A stretch of 34,619 bases of DNA from Planctomycetota bacterium (GCA_002705055.1 PAHY01000037.1:1-34619); one strand, 5' to 3'; counted from the first letter of the stretch, positions 7,785 to 16,098 are shown. Notes: generated from the sequence alone by a model not told the origin. Numbers and translations: made by a program.

Positions 7785-7813
7785 GGGGGAAGGATGGCTA
7801 TCATCCTTCCCCC
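7785..7813 (+). terminator. Perfect 11-bp hairpin directly before the HAD gene start
   Basis: Arms gggggaaggat and atccttccccc enclose a 7-nt loop and end at the base before the GTG at 7814. There is no T-run, so it may be a Rho-assisted end for the lipoprotein transcript or a translation-control element; the left arm holds the only purine-rich stretch near the start codon. Confidence 0.5.
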
Positions 7814-8752
7814 GTGCGCGTTTCCCCCCTCCACCTGCTGTCCGATTTCGACGGCGTCTGGACCGAGCCCACTCGCGAGATGGAGGCGGTTCACGACACG
7901 GTGGTCGGCGAGCTGGCGCGCCTGGGCGGCCACAGCCGCGCGCGCATGGAAGAGCTCTACGCCGGCTTCGCCCAGCAGATCCTGGGACGGCCGCAGGACT
8001 TCGGCTGGCGCATCGAGGGGCGGATGAGCTCCTACGTCGACGAGGATTTCTTCGCCATGCCGACCGCGGTGGGGCAGTACATCGACGAGCAGCCCTGCGC
8101 CGAATCGGCCGCCTTGCGCGCCGCGGTGCTGCGCGCGTGGCCGGAGGTGATCCAGTTCCTCGACCACTGCTACCACAGCACCTGCGATCGATTCCGGGCG
8201 CTGAACAAGCACGATCTGGCGCCCGGCGCGGCGCGGGTGCTGCGCTGGATGCTCGACCACGGCATGACGATCTGCTTCGCCACCAACGCGCCGGCGGTCA
8301 AGGTGATCGACTGGTTCGCGCATCACGGTTTTGAGGTCGCGGACGCTCGGGAAGTCGGGCCGGACGAGGCCCCGCTGCGGGTCTACGGCCGGGCCGGCAA
8401 GCAGTGGCTCAGCGAGCAGCCGGAGTCGATCGAGGTCGGGGGCCGGGTGGTCCAGACCGACCGCCCGCAGTACCGCCAGATCCTCGAGCGCGAATGCCCC
8501 GACGCGGTCGTCGGCGACGTCTTCAGCCTCGACCTGGCGCTGCCCGCCGCGCTGCGCGCCCAGGGCCTGCCGGGCGGCCCGCAGGCCATCGGCCTGATGC
8601 ACATGCGCCACACGCCGGCCTGGGTCCAGGCGGGGGTGGGGCTGCAGCCGCAGGGCTGGATCGACTGGATGGTGCCCCACGTCACCGCGCTGCCGCGGCT
8701 GCTGGCCGGGATCGAGGCCCGCCCGCGCCCGGTGCCCTCAGCGGGCCGCTAG
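7814..8752 (+). CDS. HAD-superfamily hydrolase
   Basis: This 312-residue protein begins with GTG at 7814. It shows HAD motif I DFDGVWT (Asp11 nucleophile, Asp13 acid/base), motif II ICFATNA (Thr157), a candidate motif III lysine (Lys196 in GRAGKQWL) and motif IV VVGDVFSLD (Asp235, Asp240). The long insert between motifs I and II is the cap. HAD enzymes are mostly cytoplasmic phosphatases; the substrate cannot be read from the sequence. It precedes the small membrane protein gene by 11 bp and may share a transcript with the symporter. The start is odd because a perfect hairpin ends at the base before it. Confidence 0.85.
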   Translation: MRVSPLHLLSDFDGVWTEPTREMEAVHDTVVGELARLGGHSRARMEELYAGFAQQILGRPQDFGWRIEGRMSSYVDEDFFAMPTAVGQYIDEQPCAESAALRAAVLRAWPEVIQFLDHCYHSTCDRFRALNKHDLAPGAARVLRWMLDHGMTICFATNAPAVKVIDWFAHHGFEVADAREVGPDEAPLRVYGRAGKQWLSEQPESIEVGGRVVQTDRPQYRQILERECPDAVVGDVFSLDLALPAALRAQGLPGGPQAIGLMHMRHTPAWVQAGVGLQPQGWIDWMVPHVTALPRLLAGIEARPRPVPSAGR

Positions 8753-8763
8753 GATACGGCCCC

Positions 8764-8982
8764 ATGCCACTCGACTTCGACCGCGTCTGGCTGCCGTACC
8801 TCTATCTGTACGGCGTTGGAGGGATCTTCTTCCTCGGCGGCCTGTGGATGGTGGTCCGCAGCGAGGGCTACAACAAGCTCCGCCCCGGCGACCGCCGCTG
8901 GCTGGGCCTGATGTTCTTCGGCTTCGTCTGGTATGCCGGCCTGCACGGCGCCGGGATCCTCGCCGCGACCTCGCTGTCCTAG
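8764..8982 (+). CDS. Small two-helix membrane protein next to a solute symporter
   Basis: The product has 72 residues, with hydrophobic helices at about 10-31 and 47-70 joined by a charged loop (RSEGYNKLRPGDRRW). The stop codon lies 6 nt before the symporter start, so the two genes are tightly linked. Small membrane partners are known for several transporter families, including sodium/solute symporters (for example DUF485- and DUF4212-type proteins). This one does not clearly match those by eye. A role as a symporter accessory subunit is inferred from position and topology. The start ATG at 8764 is the only sensible one in frame. Confidence 0.8.
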   Translation: MPLDFDRVWLPYLYLYGVGGIFFLGGLWMVVRSEGYNKLRPGDRRWLGLMFFGFVWYAGLHGAGILAATSLS

Positions 8983-8988
8983 CCCGCT

Positions 8989-10953
8989 GTGTCGATGCTC
9001 TCGTCCCTCCTGGCTCTGGCGCAGCACGCCGCCGACCCCGCCCAGGCCGAGGCCATGACCGCCACCGCGGCGGCGGGTCAGTCGCCGGTGTTCTGGGTCA
9101 TCGTCATCGGCTACTTCATGCTGGTGCTCGGCTTCGGCGCCTACTTCGCAGGCTTCAACCGCTCGACCAGCGACTTCTTCTTCGGCGGCCGGCGCTTCAG
9201 CTGGTGGCTGATCACGATGTCGATCGTCGCGACCGGCGTCGGCTCGCACAGCTTCCTGAAGTACAGCTCGAAGGGCTTCGAGCACGGCTTCTCGAGCTCG
9301 ATGACCTACATGAACGACTGGTTCTTCGTGCCGTTGTTCATGTTCGGCTGGCTGCCGATCATCTACTACATGCGGGTGCGCTCGATCCCCGAGTACTTCG
9401 AGCGCCGCTTCAACCCGCAGGTGCGCGTGCTGGCCACGGTCGCGCTGCTGCTGTTCATGCTCGGCTACATCGGCATCGGCTTCGTCACGATGGCGAAGAC
9501 CCTGCTGCCGATCATCGAGCCGCACCTGGGCTGGGATCTGATGACCATCACCTGGGTGGTCGCGGTCGTGGCCGGGGTGTACATCACCTTCGGCGGCCAG
9601 ACCGCGGTGATCTTCACCGACCTGCTGCAGGGCTTCGTGCTGCTGTTCGCCGGGGTCTTTCTGTTCCTGCTCGGCCTCGACTTCCTGGGCGGCTTTGACG
9701 CCTTCTGGAATGCCTTACCAGCCGAGTTCAAGCTGCCGCTCGCCAACTTCAACGACGACCCCGGCTTCAACTTCGTCGGGGTGTTCTGGCAGGACGCGGT
9801 GGCGGGCTCGATTGGCTTCCTGTTCATGAACCAGGGCCTGATCATGCGCTTCATGGCCTGCCGTTCGGTCAATGAAGGGCGCAAGGCCGCGGCCTTCAAC
9901 GTGTTGATCGCGCTGCCGATCTCGGCGATCGCGGTGTCGAACGCCGGCTGGATCGGGCGCGCGATCGCCAACACCAGCCCCGAGTTGGTGTCGCCGGCCA
10001 CCGACCCGGACAAGGTCTTCGTCACGGTGACCGCGCTGCTCACGACCCCGGCTGGCTTCGGCTTCTTCGTGGCCGCGGTGACGGCGGCGCTGATGAGCAC
10101 GGTCGACACGCTGATCAACGCGGTCGCGGCGGTGACGATCAACGACATCTACCGGCCGCTCAAGGAGCGCCGCGGGCAGACCCCGGACGACAAGCACTAC
10201 CTGCGCGCAGCCATGATCGTCTCGGCGATCGCGACCCTGATCGGGGTCGGCGCGGCCTGGGGCTTCTCCCAGTTCGACTCGCTCTACGAGGCCCACGGCT
10301 TCTTCCAGTCGACGCTCACCCCGCCGCTGGTCGCCGCCATCTTCCTGGCGATCTTCTGGAAGCGCTTCACGACCGCCGGTGCCATCGCGACCTTCCTGGT
10401 GGGGGGCGTGCTGATCGTGCTCGGCAACCAGCTGCCCGAGGTCTTCGTCCGCCCGCTCGCGCACGGCACCCCGCCGCTGCCCGGCGAGGACGGCTCAGCT
10501 GGCGGCGGCTACGTCTACATCGGCGCCCTCTGGAACCTGGTCGCCTGCTTCGGCACCGGCATCGTCGTCAGCCTGTTCACGCAGCACCACCGTCGCGAAG
10601 AGACCGACGGTTTGACGATGTGGACGGTCGAATCCGCGCGTCGCTTCTTCAAAGGCGGCGAGCCCAACGACCGCCCCGGCTTCACGATGAAGCTGCGCTG
10701 GGAGCGTCACGCCGAGATCCCGCACGGCACCGTGCAGGTCGACCGTGAGACTCTCGAAGGCCTCGCGGCCGACGGCGGCGAGATCGTCTACGTCACCGAC
10801 GCGCGCGGCTGGCTAGGCGGCCTGCGCTCCACCCACGCCAAAGTGCTGGCCGAGCCGCACGACCACGGCGAGGTGGTGTACGTCGCGCCGGACGTGGCGG
10901 ATAACGGGCACTTCCTGCCGGGGCGGATGCTCAAGGTGGAGAAGGAGATGTAG
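8989..10953 (+). CDS. Sodium/solute symporter (SSS family) with cytoplasmic tail
   Basis: This 654-residue membrane protein has about 13 hydrophobic segments. Typical SSS features include the first core helix SIVATGVGSHSFLKYSSKG, the helix VYITFGGQTAVIFTDLLQG and TAALMSTVDTLINAVAAVT, whose Ser/Thr residues correspond to the Na+ site of LeuT-fold symporters. It should import a small organic solute with Na+; the substrate is not identifiable. After the last helix there is a soluble tail of about 90 residues. Start is GTG at 8989 or ATG at 8995. It follows the small membrane protein by 6 nt. The downstream convergent region holds two large hairpins. Confidence 0.92.
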   Translation: MSMLSSLLALAQHAADPAQAEAMTATAAAGQSPVFWVIVIGYFMLVLGFGAYFAGFNRSTSDFFFGGRRFSWWLITMSIVATGVGSHSFLKYSSKGFEHGFSSSMTYMNDWFFVPLFMFGWLPIIYYMRVRSIPEYFERRFNPQVRVLATVALLLFMLGYIGIGFVTMAKTLLPIIEPHLGWDLMTITWVVAVVAGVYITFGGQTAVIFTDLLQGFVLLFAGVFLFLLGLDFLGGFDAFWNALPAEFKLPLANFNDDPGFNFVGVFWQDAVAGSIGFLFMNQGLIMRFMACRSVNEGRKAAAFNVLIALPISAIAVSNAGWIGRAIANTSPELVSPATDPDKVFVTVTALLTTPAGFGFFVAAVTAALMSTVDTLINAVAAVTINDIYRPLKERRGQTPDDKHYLRAAMIVSAIATLIGVGAAWGFSQFDSLYEAHGFFQSTLTPPLVAAIFLAIFWKRFTTAGAIATFLVGGVLIVLGNQLPEVFVRPLAHGTPPLPGEDGSAGGGYVYIGALWNLVACFGTGIVVSLFTQHHRREETDGLTMWTVESARRFFKGGEPNDRPGFTMKLRWERHAEIPHGTVQVDRETLEGLAADGGEIVYVTDARGWLGGLRSTHAKVLAEPHDHGEVVYVAPDVADNGHFLPGRMLKVEKEM

Positions 10954-10989
10954 CGGGGGCGGGGGTTTTTGTGGGGCGGGTGCTGCCTC

Positions 10990-11057
10990 GGTGCGGCCCG
11001 GCGAAAAGCGGTCGGCCCGCTGCGCGGGCCTCCAACGCTTTGTCGCCATACCGCACC
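10990..11057 (+). repeat. Hairpin repeat A (REP-like), 68 nt
   Basis: The outer arms ggtgcgg/ccgcacc, middle arms around gcgaaaagcg/cgctttgtcgc and an apical stem ggcccgc-tgc-gcgggcc stack into one long hairpin. Positions 11009-11033 are a 25-nt core found in exact reverse complement in repeat B. It lies between two converging genes and may also end transcription. Confidence 0.75.
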
Positions 11058-11223
11058 GGGCGCGCACCCTCGACTCACGTACCCCTGGACCCCGACAACT
11101 CCTCTCTTGCCAGTCTTCGTTTCTGGGGGGCTCAGGGCGAGGCTTCCTGACGGATCCTTCTACCCAGGACCTGCCTAGGCGGAGCGTCAAACCGGGTGCG
11201 AGGTGCAGGGGGAAGGCGTGCCC

Positions 11224-11290
11224 GGCGCGCGCAAGCGGAAACCGTAGGAGGCCCGCGCAGCGGGCCGACCGGTTTGCCGCGGTGCGCGCC
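11224..11290 (-). repeat. Hairpin repeat B (REP-like), 67 nt, inverted copy of A
   Basis: Positions 11247-11271 are the exact reverse complement of the 25-nt core of repeat A. The flanking arms differ in sequence from A (for example aaaccg/cggttt in place of aaagcg/cgcttt) yet still pair with each other, so structure is preserved while sequence changes. The stretch between the two repeats (11058-11223) shows no gene or other feature that I can support. Confidence 0.75.
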
Positions 11291-11315
11291 GTGGCAAGCC
11301 GTCCCTCGCCATCAC

Positions 11316-12239
11316 CTAAACCCCCGGTTCCCGCCTCAGCCTCGTCTCGACATCCTGATCCCAGCCTTCCGGCAGCGGCTCGGCAAGCGGGTACGACTCG
11401 TCCTCGTTCGGGAAAGAGCGGTCGAGCATGTCGGAGCGCAGTTCACCGAGGGCGCCGCGGATGACGTCGGCCAGGTTGGCGTAACGACGCACAAACTTGG
11501 GCGCGGGCCCCATGGTGAGGCCGACCACGTCGTGGAAGACGAGGATCTGGCCGTCGGTGCCGTTGCCGGCGCCGATTCCGATGGTGGGGATGCTCAGGTG
11601 CTTGGTGACGACCTGGGCGACTTCGGTGGGCACGCCTTCCAGCACGACGGCGAAGGCGCCGGCTTCCTCAACGGCGAGGGCGTCGGCCAGGACTTGGCGC
11701 GCGCTCTCGACGCGCTTGCCTTGGATGCGGTAGCCGCCCTCGGTGTTGATCGACTGCGGCAGCAAGCCGACGTGGCCCATGACGGGGATATCGGCCTCGA
11801 CCAGGGCGCGGATCAGGTGGGCGCGGCTGCGGCCGCCCTCCAGCTTCACCGCCTGGGCGCCGCCTTCGCGGATCAGGCGCAGCGCGTTGGTCAGCGTGTC
11901 TTCGACGCTGACGTGGTAGGTGCCAAAGGGCATGTCGGCGACGACCAGCGGGCGGTCGGCGGCTCGCTTGACCGCGCGCGTGGCGCTGATGATCTGGTCG
12001 AGCGAGAGCTTCAGGGTGCTGGCGTGGCCGAGCACCACGTTAGCCATCGAATCGCCGACCAGGATCAGGTCAAAGCCGGCCTCGTCGACGAGACGGGCGG
12101 TGGGCGAATCGTAGGCCGTCAGGCACAGCAACGGACGCTTGCCCTTGGCCGCGCGGAAACGCGGCACGGTGACCTTGGCAGGCTGTGGGATCTCGGCGGG
12201 GCCGCCGCCGTAGACCGGATTTTCGGGAGCGTCGCTCAT
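11316..12239 (-). CDS. panB: 3-methyl-2-oxobutanoate hydroxymethyltransferase
   Basis: This 307-residue enzyme transfers a hydroxymethyl group from 5,10-methylene-tetrahydrofolate to 2-oxoisovalerate, giving ketopantoate, the first committed step to pantothenate and coenzyme A. The TIM-barrel signatures are all present: VGDSMANVVLGH with metal ligand Asp63, DMPFGTYH with Asp102, VKLEGG with Glu134, MGHVGLLPQ, and VVLEGVP with Glu201, equivalent to the catalytic glutamate. The family is usually about 265-280 residues; the extra length is an N-terminal tail of about 25 residues and a C-terminal tail. Start is the ATG at 12239; upstream frame has no conserved residues. It lies 95 bp downstream of an aldo/keto reductase on the same strand. 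No panC or panD is visible nearby. Confidence 0.97.
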   Translation of the reverse strand: MSDAPENPVYGGGPAEIPQPAKVTVPRFRAAKGKRPLLCLTAYDSPTARLVDEAGFDLILVGDSMANVVLGHASTLKLSLDQIISATRAVKRAADRPLVVADMPFGTYHVSVEDTLTNALRLIREGGAQAVKLEGGRSRAHLIRALVEADIPVMGHVGLLPQSINTEGGYRIQGKRVESARQVLADALAVEEAGAFAVVLEGVPTEVAQVVTKHLSIPTIGIGAGNGTDGQILVFHDVVGLTMGPAPKFVRRYANLADVIRGALGELRSDMLDRSFPNEDESYPLAEPLPEGWDQDVETRLRREPGV

Positions 12240-12334
12240 GGAGGACCCCACCTCGGGGGAAGCCGTGAATCTACCATCGGCGCTTGAAAGCGGGGCCTCA
12301 ACCCGTTTCCTGGCGTCGAGGGGCCGGGGCTGCT

Positions 12335-13303
12335 CTAGGCCGTCTGGAGAGGCTCGCCGCCGCAGGCCGCCTCGCAGGCGGCGTCGAGTTCGGGCGTCCA
12401 TTCGACCTCGAGGGCCTTCATGTTCTGCTCGATCTGGCTGGTCTTGCTGGCACCCAGGATGACGGAAGTCAGCTCGGGACGGCGCAGGCACCAGGCCACG
12501 GCCAGCACTGGCAGCTCGATCCCGAACTGCTGCGCGACCGCCTCGATGCGGCCGAGGCGCTCGTAGGCCTCCTCATTCGAGATCACCTGGTCGAGGAACA
12601 TGCCCGACATGCCGAGCTGCGCCTTGCGCGAGTCCTCGGGGATGACGCCCGGGCGGTACTTGCCGGTCAGGAAGCCCTGCGCCAGCGGCGACCAGTTGAT
12701 GACGCCGATGCCGAGCTCGGCGCAGGTCGGCAGGACCTCGTCTTCGATCTGCCGCGACAGCATGTTGTAGGGCGGCTGTTCGCTGATCGGGCGCGGCACG
12801 TGGAGGCGGTCGGCGATCTCGCAGGCCTCGCGCAGCTGCGCGCCGGTCCAGCAGCTGGTGCCCCAGTAGAGCACCTTGCCCAAGCGGATCAGATCGCCCA
12901 TGGCGCGCACGGTTTCGTCGAGCGGCACCGTCGTGTCGAAGCGGTGGCACTGGTAAAGATCGACGTAGTCCGTCTGCATGCGCTGCAGGCTGTCGTCGAT
13001 CGACTCGAAGATGTGCTTGCGCGACAGGCCCCAGTCGTTCGGGTTGTCGCTCATATTCCAGTACACCTTGGTCGCCAGCACGATGTGCTGCCGGCGATGC
13101 TTGGTGAGGATGCGCCCCAGCATCGACTCGGCCGCGCCATTGTCATAGACGTCCGCCGTGTCCAGGAAGTTGATCCCGCGCTCCAGCGCGTAGTCGACCA
13201 TCTTGCCCGCATTCTGCGGCCCGCCCTGACCAAAGGTCAGCCACGAACCAAAGGCGAAAGGCGTCACGCGCAGCCCACTGCGACCGAGGAACCGGGTCTC
13301 CAT
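12335..13303 (-). CDS. Aldo/keto reductase, potassium-channel-beta/YghZ-like group
   Basis: This 322-residue TIM-barrel oxidoreductase has the full catalytic tetrad: Asp48 and Tyr53 in LDTADVYDNGAAE, Lys79 in LATKV and His120 in LYQCHR. The C-terminal VILGASKTSQIEQNMKAL segment is the NADPH-binding loop typical of the Kv-beta-like group. The native substrate (aldehyde or ketone) is unknown. The start METRFLG is chosen because it matches the family N-terminus; the upstream frame would add 17 unsupported residues. It may be co-transcribed with panB 95 bp downstream. A 140-bp region separates it from the divergent membrane protein gene. Confidence 0.93.
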   Translation of the reverse strand: METRFLGRSGLRVTPFAFGSWLTFGQGGPQNAGKMVDYALERGINFLDTADVYDNGAAESMLGRILTKHRRQHIVLATKVYWNMSDNPNDWGLSRKHIFESIDDSLQRMQTDYVDLYQCHRFDTTVPLDETVRAMGDLIRLGKVLYWGTSCWTGAQLREACEIADRLHVPRPISEQPPYNMLSRQIEDEVLPTCAELGIGVINWSPLAQGFLTGKYRPGVIPEDSRKAQLGMSGMFLDQVISNEEAYERLGRIEAVAQQFGIELPVLAVAWCLRRPELTSVILGASKTSQIEQNMKALEVEWTPELDAACEAACGGEPLQTA

Positions 13304-13443
13304 GGGCACAGGATACGAGGGCATGCAGGGCCAGGCTTCCAATTCGGCTCCCACACCCGGGCATTGTGGGGTGTAGAGTCTTCGGCTAGGGTCAGATGCT
13401 CGGAGGCTCCGAGTCGCGCCTTTTCTTCAGCCGGATACCAAGA

Positions 13444-14013
13444 ATGAGCCACGCAGAGTTTCTCGTCGTTTTTGTTTCCATCATCCTCGGCTTCAACTTG
13501 TCCGAGTATCTGCAAGGCGTCAGTCGCATGGTCAAGGGTCGGCGCGAGGTCAAGCGTTACCTTCCGCACAGCTTTTGGCAGGTCATGATCCTGATCATGA
13601 TGGTGCAGTGGTGGTGGGCGTTCTGGCTTTACCACGCTCGGACGACAGAGCATATGGGTGGTTTCTTGATCGCGCTTGGGATCCCGACCTTCTACAGCCT
13701 GGCGATTTCCTTCTTGATGCCTTCCGACTCCGACTTGAAGGAGCATGAAGGAGACATGGAGTCATTCTTCAAGAATTCCTCCGGCATCATGTACGTTTCG
13801 CTCGCGCTGATCTTCGTTCTGTACTCGGAGACTGGGCTGCGATGGCTTGGCGAGGAGCCATGGAGCGGCCACATTCTGTTCCGAGGCTTAGTTTCACTCT
13901 CGTGTCTCTATGCAGCATTCTCTGCCAAGCGGTGGGCCGACTACATCGCCATGGCCGTGATGAGTGCGAATATGGGCTATTTCTATTCCATCCGTTTCTT
14001 CGAAACGAGCTGA
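13444..14013 (+). CDS. Uncharacterised membrane protein with about six helices
   Basis: The product has 189 residues from ATG at 13444. Hydrophobic segments lie at about 4-20, 44-64, 72-92, 112-130, 142-160 and 164-186. The N-terminus (FLVVFVSIILGFNLSEYLQG) resembles a group of bacterial membrane proteins of unknown function whose first helix ends in a charged motif. No catalytic motif is seen. Base composition is visibly less GC-rich than the panB or symporter genes, which suggests a more recently acquired segment. It uses a TGA stop, a minority choice in this window. It is divergent from the aldo/keto reductase. Confidence 0.8.
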   Translation: MSHAEFLVVFVSIILGFNLSEYLQGVSRMVKGRREVKRYLPHSFWQVMILIMMVQWWWAFWLYHARTTEHMGGFLIALGIPTFYSLAISFLMPSDSDLKEHEGDMESFFKNSSGIMYVSLALIFVLYSETGLRWLGEEPWSGHILFRGLVSLSCLYAAFSAKRWADYIAMAVMSANMGYFYSIRFFETS

Positions 14014-14040
14014 TGGGGCGAGAAAAGATGACTCCGATTC

Positions 14041-14411
14041 TTGAGTCTGACTGCCTTCACGCTGGTCGCGGTGATTTGGGAGCATGGGTATCCCGCCGAC
14101 TTTGAGTGCTCCAACCCTGGCAGTGATGATGCGGCGGGGGCGCCGGAGCATCTGATTATCGACGGGCTCCAGTCTTTCTCCATGGCGGGCGAAGAGGAGC
14201 ATGGGACCCTGTGTTTCTCGAGCGTTCGCGGGCGGCAGTGCTCAATCTGGGACGAAGTACCTGGCTGAAATCGTTCCAGCCGCAACACCTTGCACGCTGT
14301 TCGCACTTCCGAATCTTCTTCGATGACGAGGTCTTTGACATCGACTGCGGGGGAGTGCGCACGGGAGACGGGCCTTTGCCTGATCAGAGTCCAGGGGCAT
14401 GCTCAGTATGA
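14041..14411 (+). pseudogene. Possible decayed or frameshifted small gene in an otherwise gene-free 410 bp
   Basis: Between 14014 and 14423 no confident gene is present. Two overlapping frames look partly protein-like: one from TTG 14041 to 14268 with a hydrophobic start (MSLTAFTLVAVIWEHG), and one from 14211 to 14411 containing FRIFFDDEVFDIDCGG. Joined by one frameshift near 14211-14268 they could be the remains of a single small exported protein. Neither has a good ribosome-binding site. Both could also be chance frames. No terminator or repeat is obvious in this stretch. Confidence 0.25.
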
Positions 14412-14423
14412 TGGTGACGGACA

Positions 14424-14789
14424 ATGAAGCATGATCTGGGAGCCGTGAACCTCCTCTTCCTCTGCGGCAGGAACCAGTGGCGCAGCCCGACCGCGGAGAA
14501 GGTGTTTGAGCGTGAACCTGGGCTGGCGGTGCGCTCGCGCGGGGTGAGTCGCAGTGCGCGCCGCAGGGTGACGGAGCAAGATCTGTATTGGGCGGATCTG
14601 GTCCTCGTGATGGAGAGTAAGCACAAGCGGAGGTTGCTGGCGGACTTCCCCGGAGAGGCCAGAGCCGCGGAGATCCACGTCTTGGATATCCCCGATGACT
14701 ACCGCTATATGGATCCGGAGCTGGTGGAGATTCTGCGTGAGGCGGTGAGTCCCCTGATTGAATCAGCGCGGGGAGATGAGCATGCCTGA
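14424..14789 (+). CDS. Low-molecular-weight protein tyrosine phosphatase-like protein
   Basis: This 121-residue protein has the LMW-PTP P-loop C-x5-R as LLFLCGRNQWRSPTAE (Cys14, Arg20) and a downstream acid loop LDIPDDYRYMDP (Asp91/Asp92). It belongs to the short subgroup with the W-R-S-P-T-A-E signature, distinct from classical CTGNTCRSP enzymes. It may dephosphorylate protein tyrosine or arginine, or a small molecule; the true substrate is not established for this subgroup. Its last codons overlap the start of the next gene, so the two are translationally coupled. It begins 10 bp after the uncertain region at 14041-14411. Confidence 0.85.
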   Translation: MKHDLGAVNLLFLCGRNQWRSPTAEKVFEREPGLAVRSRGVSRSARRRVTEQDLYWADLVLVMESKHKRRLLADFPGEARAAEIHVLDIPDDYRYMDPELVEILREAVSPLIESARGDEHA

Positions 14790-15300
14790 GGAGGGGATGC
14801 CGCGCTCACTTCGGATCGGTGGCTGTTCCAAGGAGGAGCTGCGGTCGCAGCTTGAGGCTGCCGGGGTCTCGCTGAATCCGGCGGCCGAGCGTCTCTTCGA
14901 GGATGACCGATGGGAGACCGCGTCGGATGTGCGACGGGTCAAGATTCGAACGATCAGCGTGGCCGAGCTTGGCTTGGCGGAGGGTGCGACCTACCAGCAA
15001 TGCGTCGCGCTGGCCCGGGAGCTGGGCTACTCCGAATGCCCGCTTGAGTTGGCGGCTGCACTGCGCCTCGCCTATGCGGACCAGCCCGTCGCCCCCGAAC
15101 GGCCTGCCGATGCCGAGCCCGGCTCGCCGCCCGGCGCGATCACCGTTGCCTCAGCGCCGCTTGACGCATCGGAGGAAACCCCGCGCGGCTTCTACCTGCG
15201 CAACATCAACGGCACCCTCTGGCTGCGCGGTTACTGGTCCGATGACGAGCATGTCTGGGCGCCGGGCGATCTGTTCGTCTTCATGCGCAATGAAGGCTAG
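14782..15300 (+). CDS. Conserved uncharacterised protein (family sometimes labelled helicase)
   Basis: This protein of 172 residues starts at ATG 14782, with ggggag 6 nt upstream; an ATG at 14776 is an alternative. It overlaps the preceding phosphatase gene by 8 nt. It matches from memory a widespread family with an N-terminal GxSKxELxxxLxxAGVxLNPxAExL region, a central CPLELAAALRLAYxDQP motif and a C-terminal ending PRGFYLRNINGTLWLRGY followed by an HVWAP motif. Some databases name members helicase, but no Walker or helicase motif is visible here, so I do not adopt that name. Function is unknown. Confidence 0.8.
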   Translation: MPEEGMPRSLRIGGCSKEELRSQLEAAGVSLNPAAERLFEDDRWETASDVRRVKIRTISVAELGLAEGATYQQCVALARELGYSECPLELAAALRLAYADQPVAPERPADAEPGSPPGAITVASAPLDASEETPRGFYLRNINGTLWLRGYWSDDEHVWAPGDLFVFMRNEG

Positions 15301-15324
15301 GCTGGAGCTCCCCGGAGCTTCGCA

Positions 15325-16038
15325 ATGAACACCCTCAAGCAAGTCATGGCCGCCCTGAAGAAGCAGGGCAATCCCGAGCGCATTCAGGTCTTCGCCAACC
15401 ACGGGGCGCCGCCGGATCAGATGTTCGGCGTCAGCGTGGCGGACATGAAGGTGATTGCAAAGCAGATCAAGGGCAAGCAGGAACTCGCCTACGAGCTGTA
15501 CGAGACCGGCAACGGCGACGCGCAGTACCTTGCCGGTATGGTCGCCGATGGCGCACAGATGACCAAGGTGCGGCTCGATCAGTGGGCGCGCAAGGCGCTG
15601 TGGCAGATGGTGTCCGAGTACACCGTGCCGTGGGTCGCGAGCGAGAGCAAGCACGCGCAGGCGCTCGCGCTGAAGTGGATGAACGCGCGCAAGGAGGGGG
15701 TCGCGACCAGCGGCTGGAACACCTATTCCGGCATGGTCACGGTCACGCCGGACGACGAGCTCGACCTCGCCGAGGTCGACATGCTGCTCGACCAGATCGA
15801 CGAGGGCATCGACGACGCGATGAACCGCGTGCGCTACACGATGAACGGCTTCGTCATCGCGGTGGGCACCTACGTCAAACCGCTCTCCAAGAAGGCTAAG
15901 TCCATCGCGCGCCGCCTCGGCAAGGTCGAAGTCGAGCTCGGCGGCACTTCCTGCAAGGTGCCGCTCGCCACCGAGGCGATCTCCAAGGCCGAAAAGGCCG
16001 GCCGCGCCGGCAAGAAGCGGAAGACGATCAAATGCTAG
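15325..16038 (+). CDS. DNA alkylation repair protein, AlkD-like
   Basis: This 237-residue, mostly helical protein resembles the AlkD-like HEAT-repeat family, whose characterised members excise bulky or positively charged alkylated bases. Recognisable parts are the FGVSVADMKVIAKQIKGKQELAYELYETG segment near residue 35-62, the DQWARKALWQMVSEY region, and a C-terminal RVRYTMNGFVIAVGTYVKPL stretch typical of the DUF-like bacterial branch. The C-terminus is lysine- and alanine-rich (KAEKAGRAGKKRKTIKC). Whether this branch keeps glycosylase activity is uncertain. It starts 24 bp after the previous gene and may share its transcript. Confidence 0.82.
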   Translation: MNTLKQVMAALKKQGNPERIQVFANHGAPPDQMFGVSVADMKVIAKQIKGKQELAYELYETGNGDAQYLAGMVADGAQMTKVRLDQWARKALWQMVSEYTVPWVASESKHAQALALKWMNARKEGVATSGWNTYSGMVTVTPDDELDLAEVDMLLDQIDEGIDDAMNRVRYTMNGFVIAVGTYVKPLSKKAKSIARRLGKVEVELGGTSCKVPLATEAISKAEKAGRAGKKRKTIKC

Positions 16039-16098
16039 AGTGGTGTCGCTCGTGTCACTGAGCTTCGAGCGCACAGTTCTCTCTTGTCTGCCCTCGCT

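Noticed and set aside
10954..11315. CRISPR or integron-like repeat array
   Set aside because: Only two hairpin repeats are present, inverted and with different arms, with no regular spacers, cas genes or integrase.
14043..14051. Nine bases identical to the IS terminal repeat start (gagtctgac) in the gene-poor region
   Set aside because: The match stops after nine bases and no second end or transposase remnant is nearby; this length can occur by chance.
14782..15300. Helicase annotation for this gene
   Set aside because: The remembered family label is not supported: there is no Walker A/B or other helicase motif in 172 residues.
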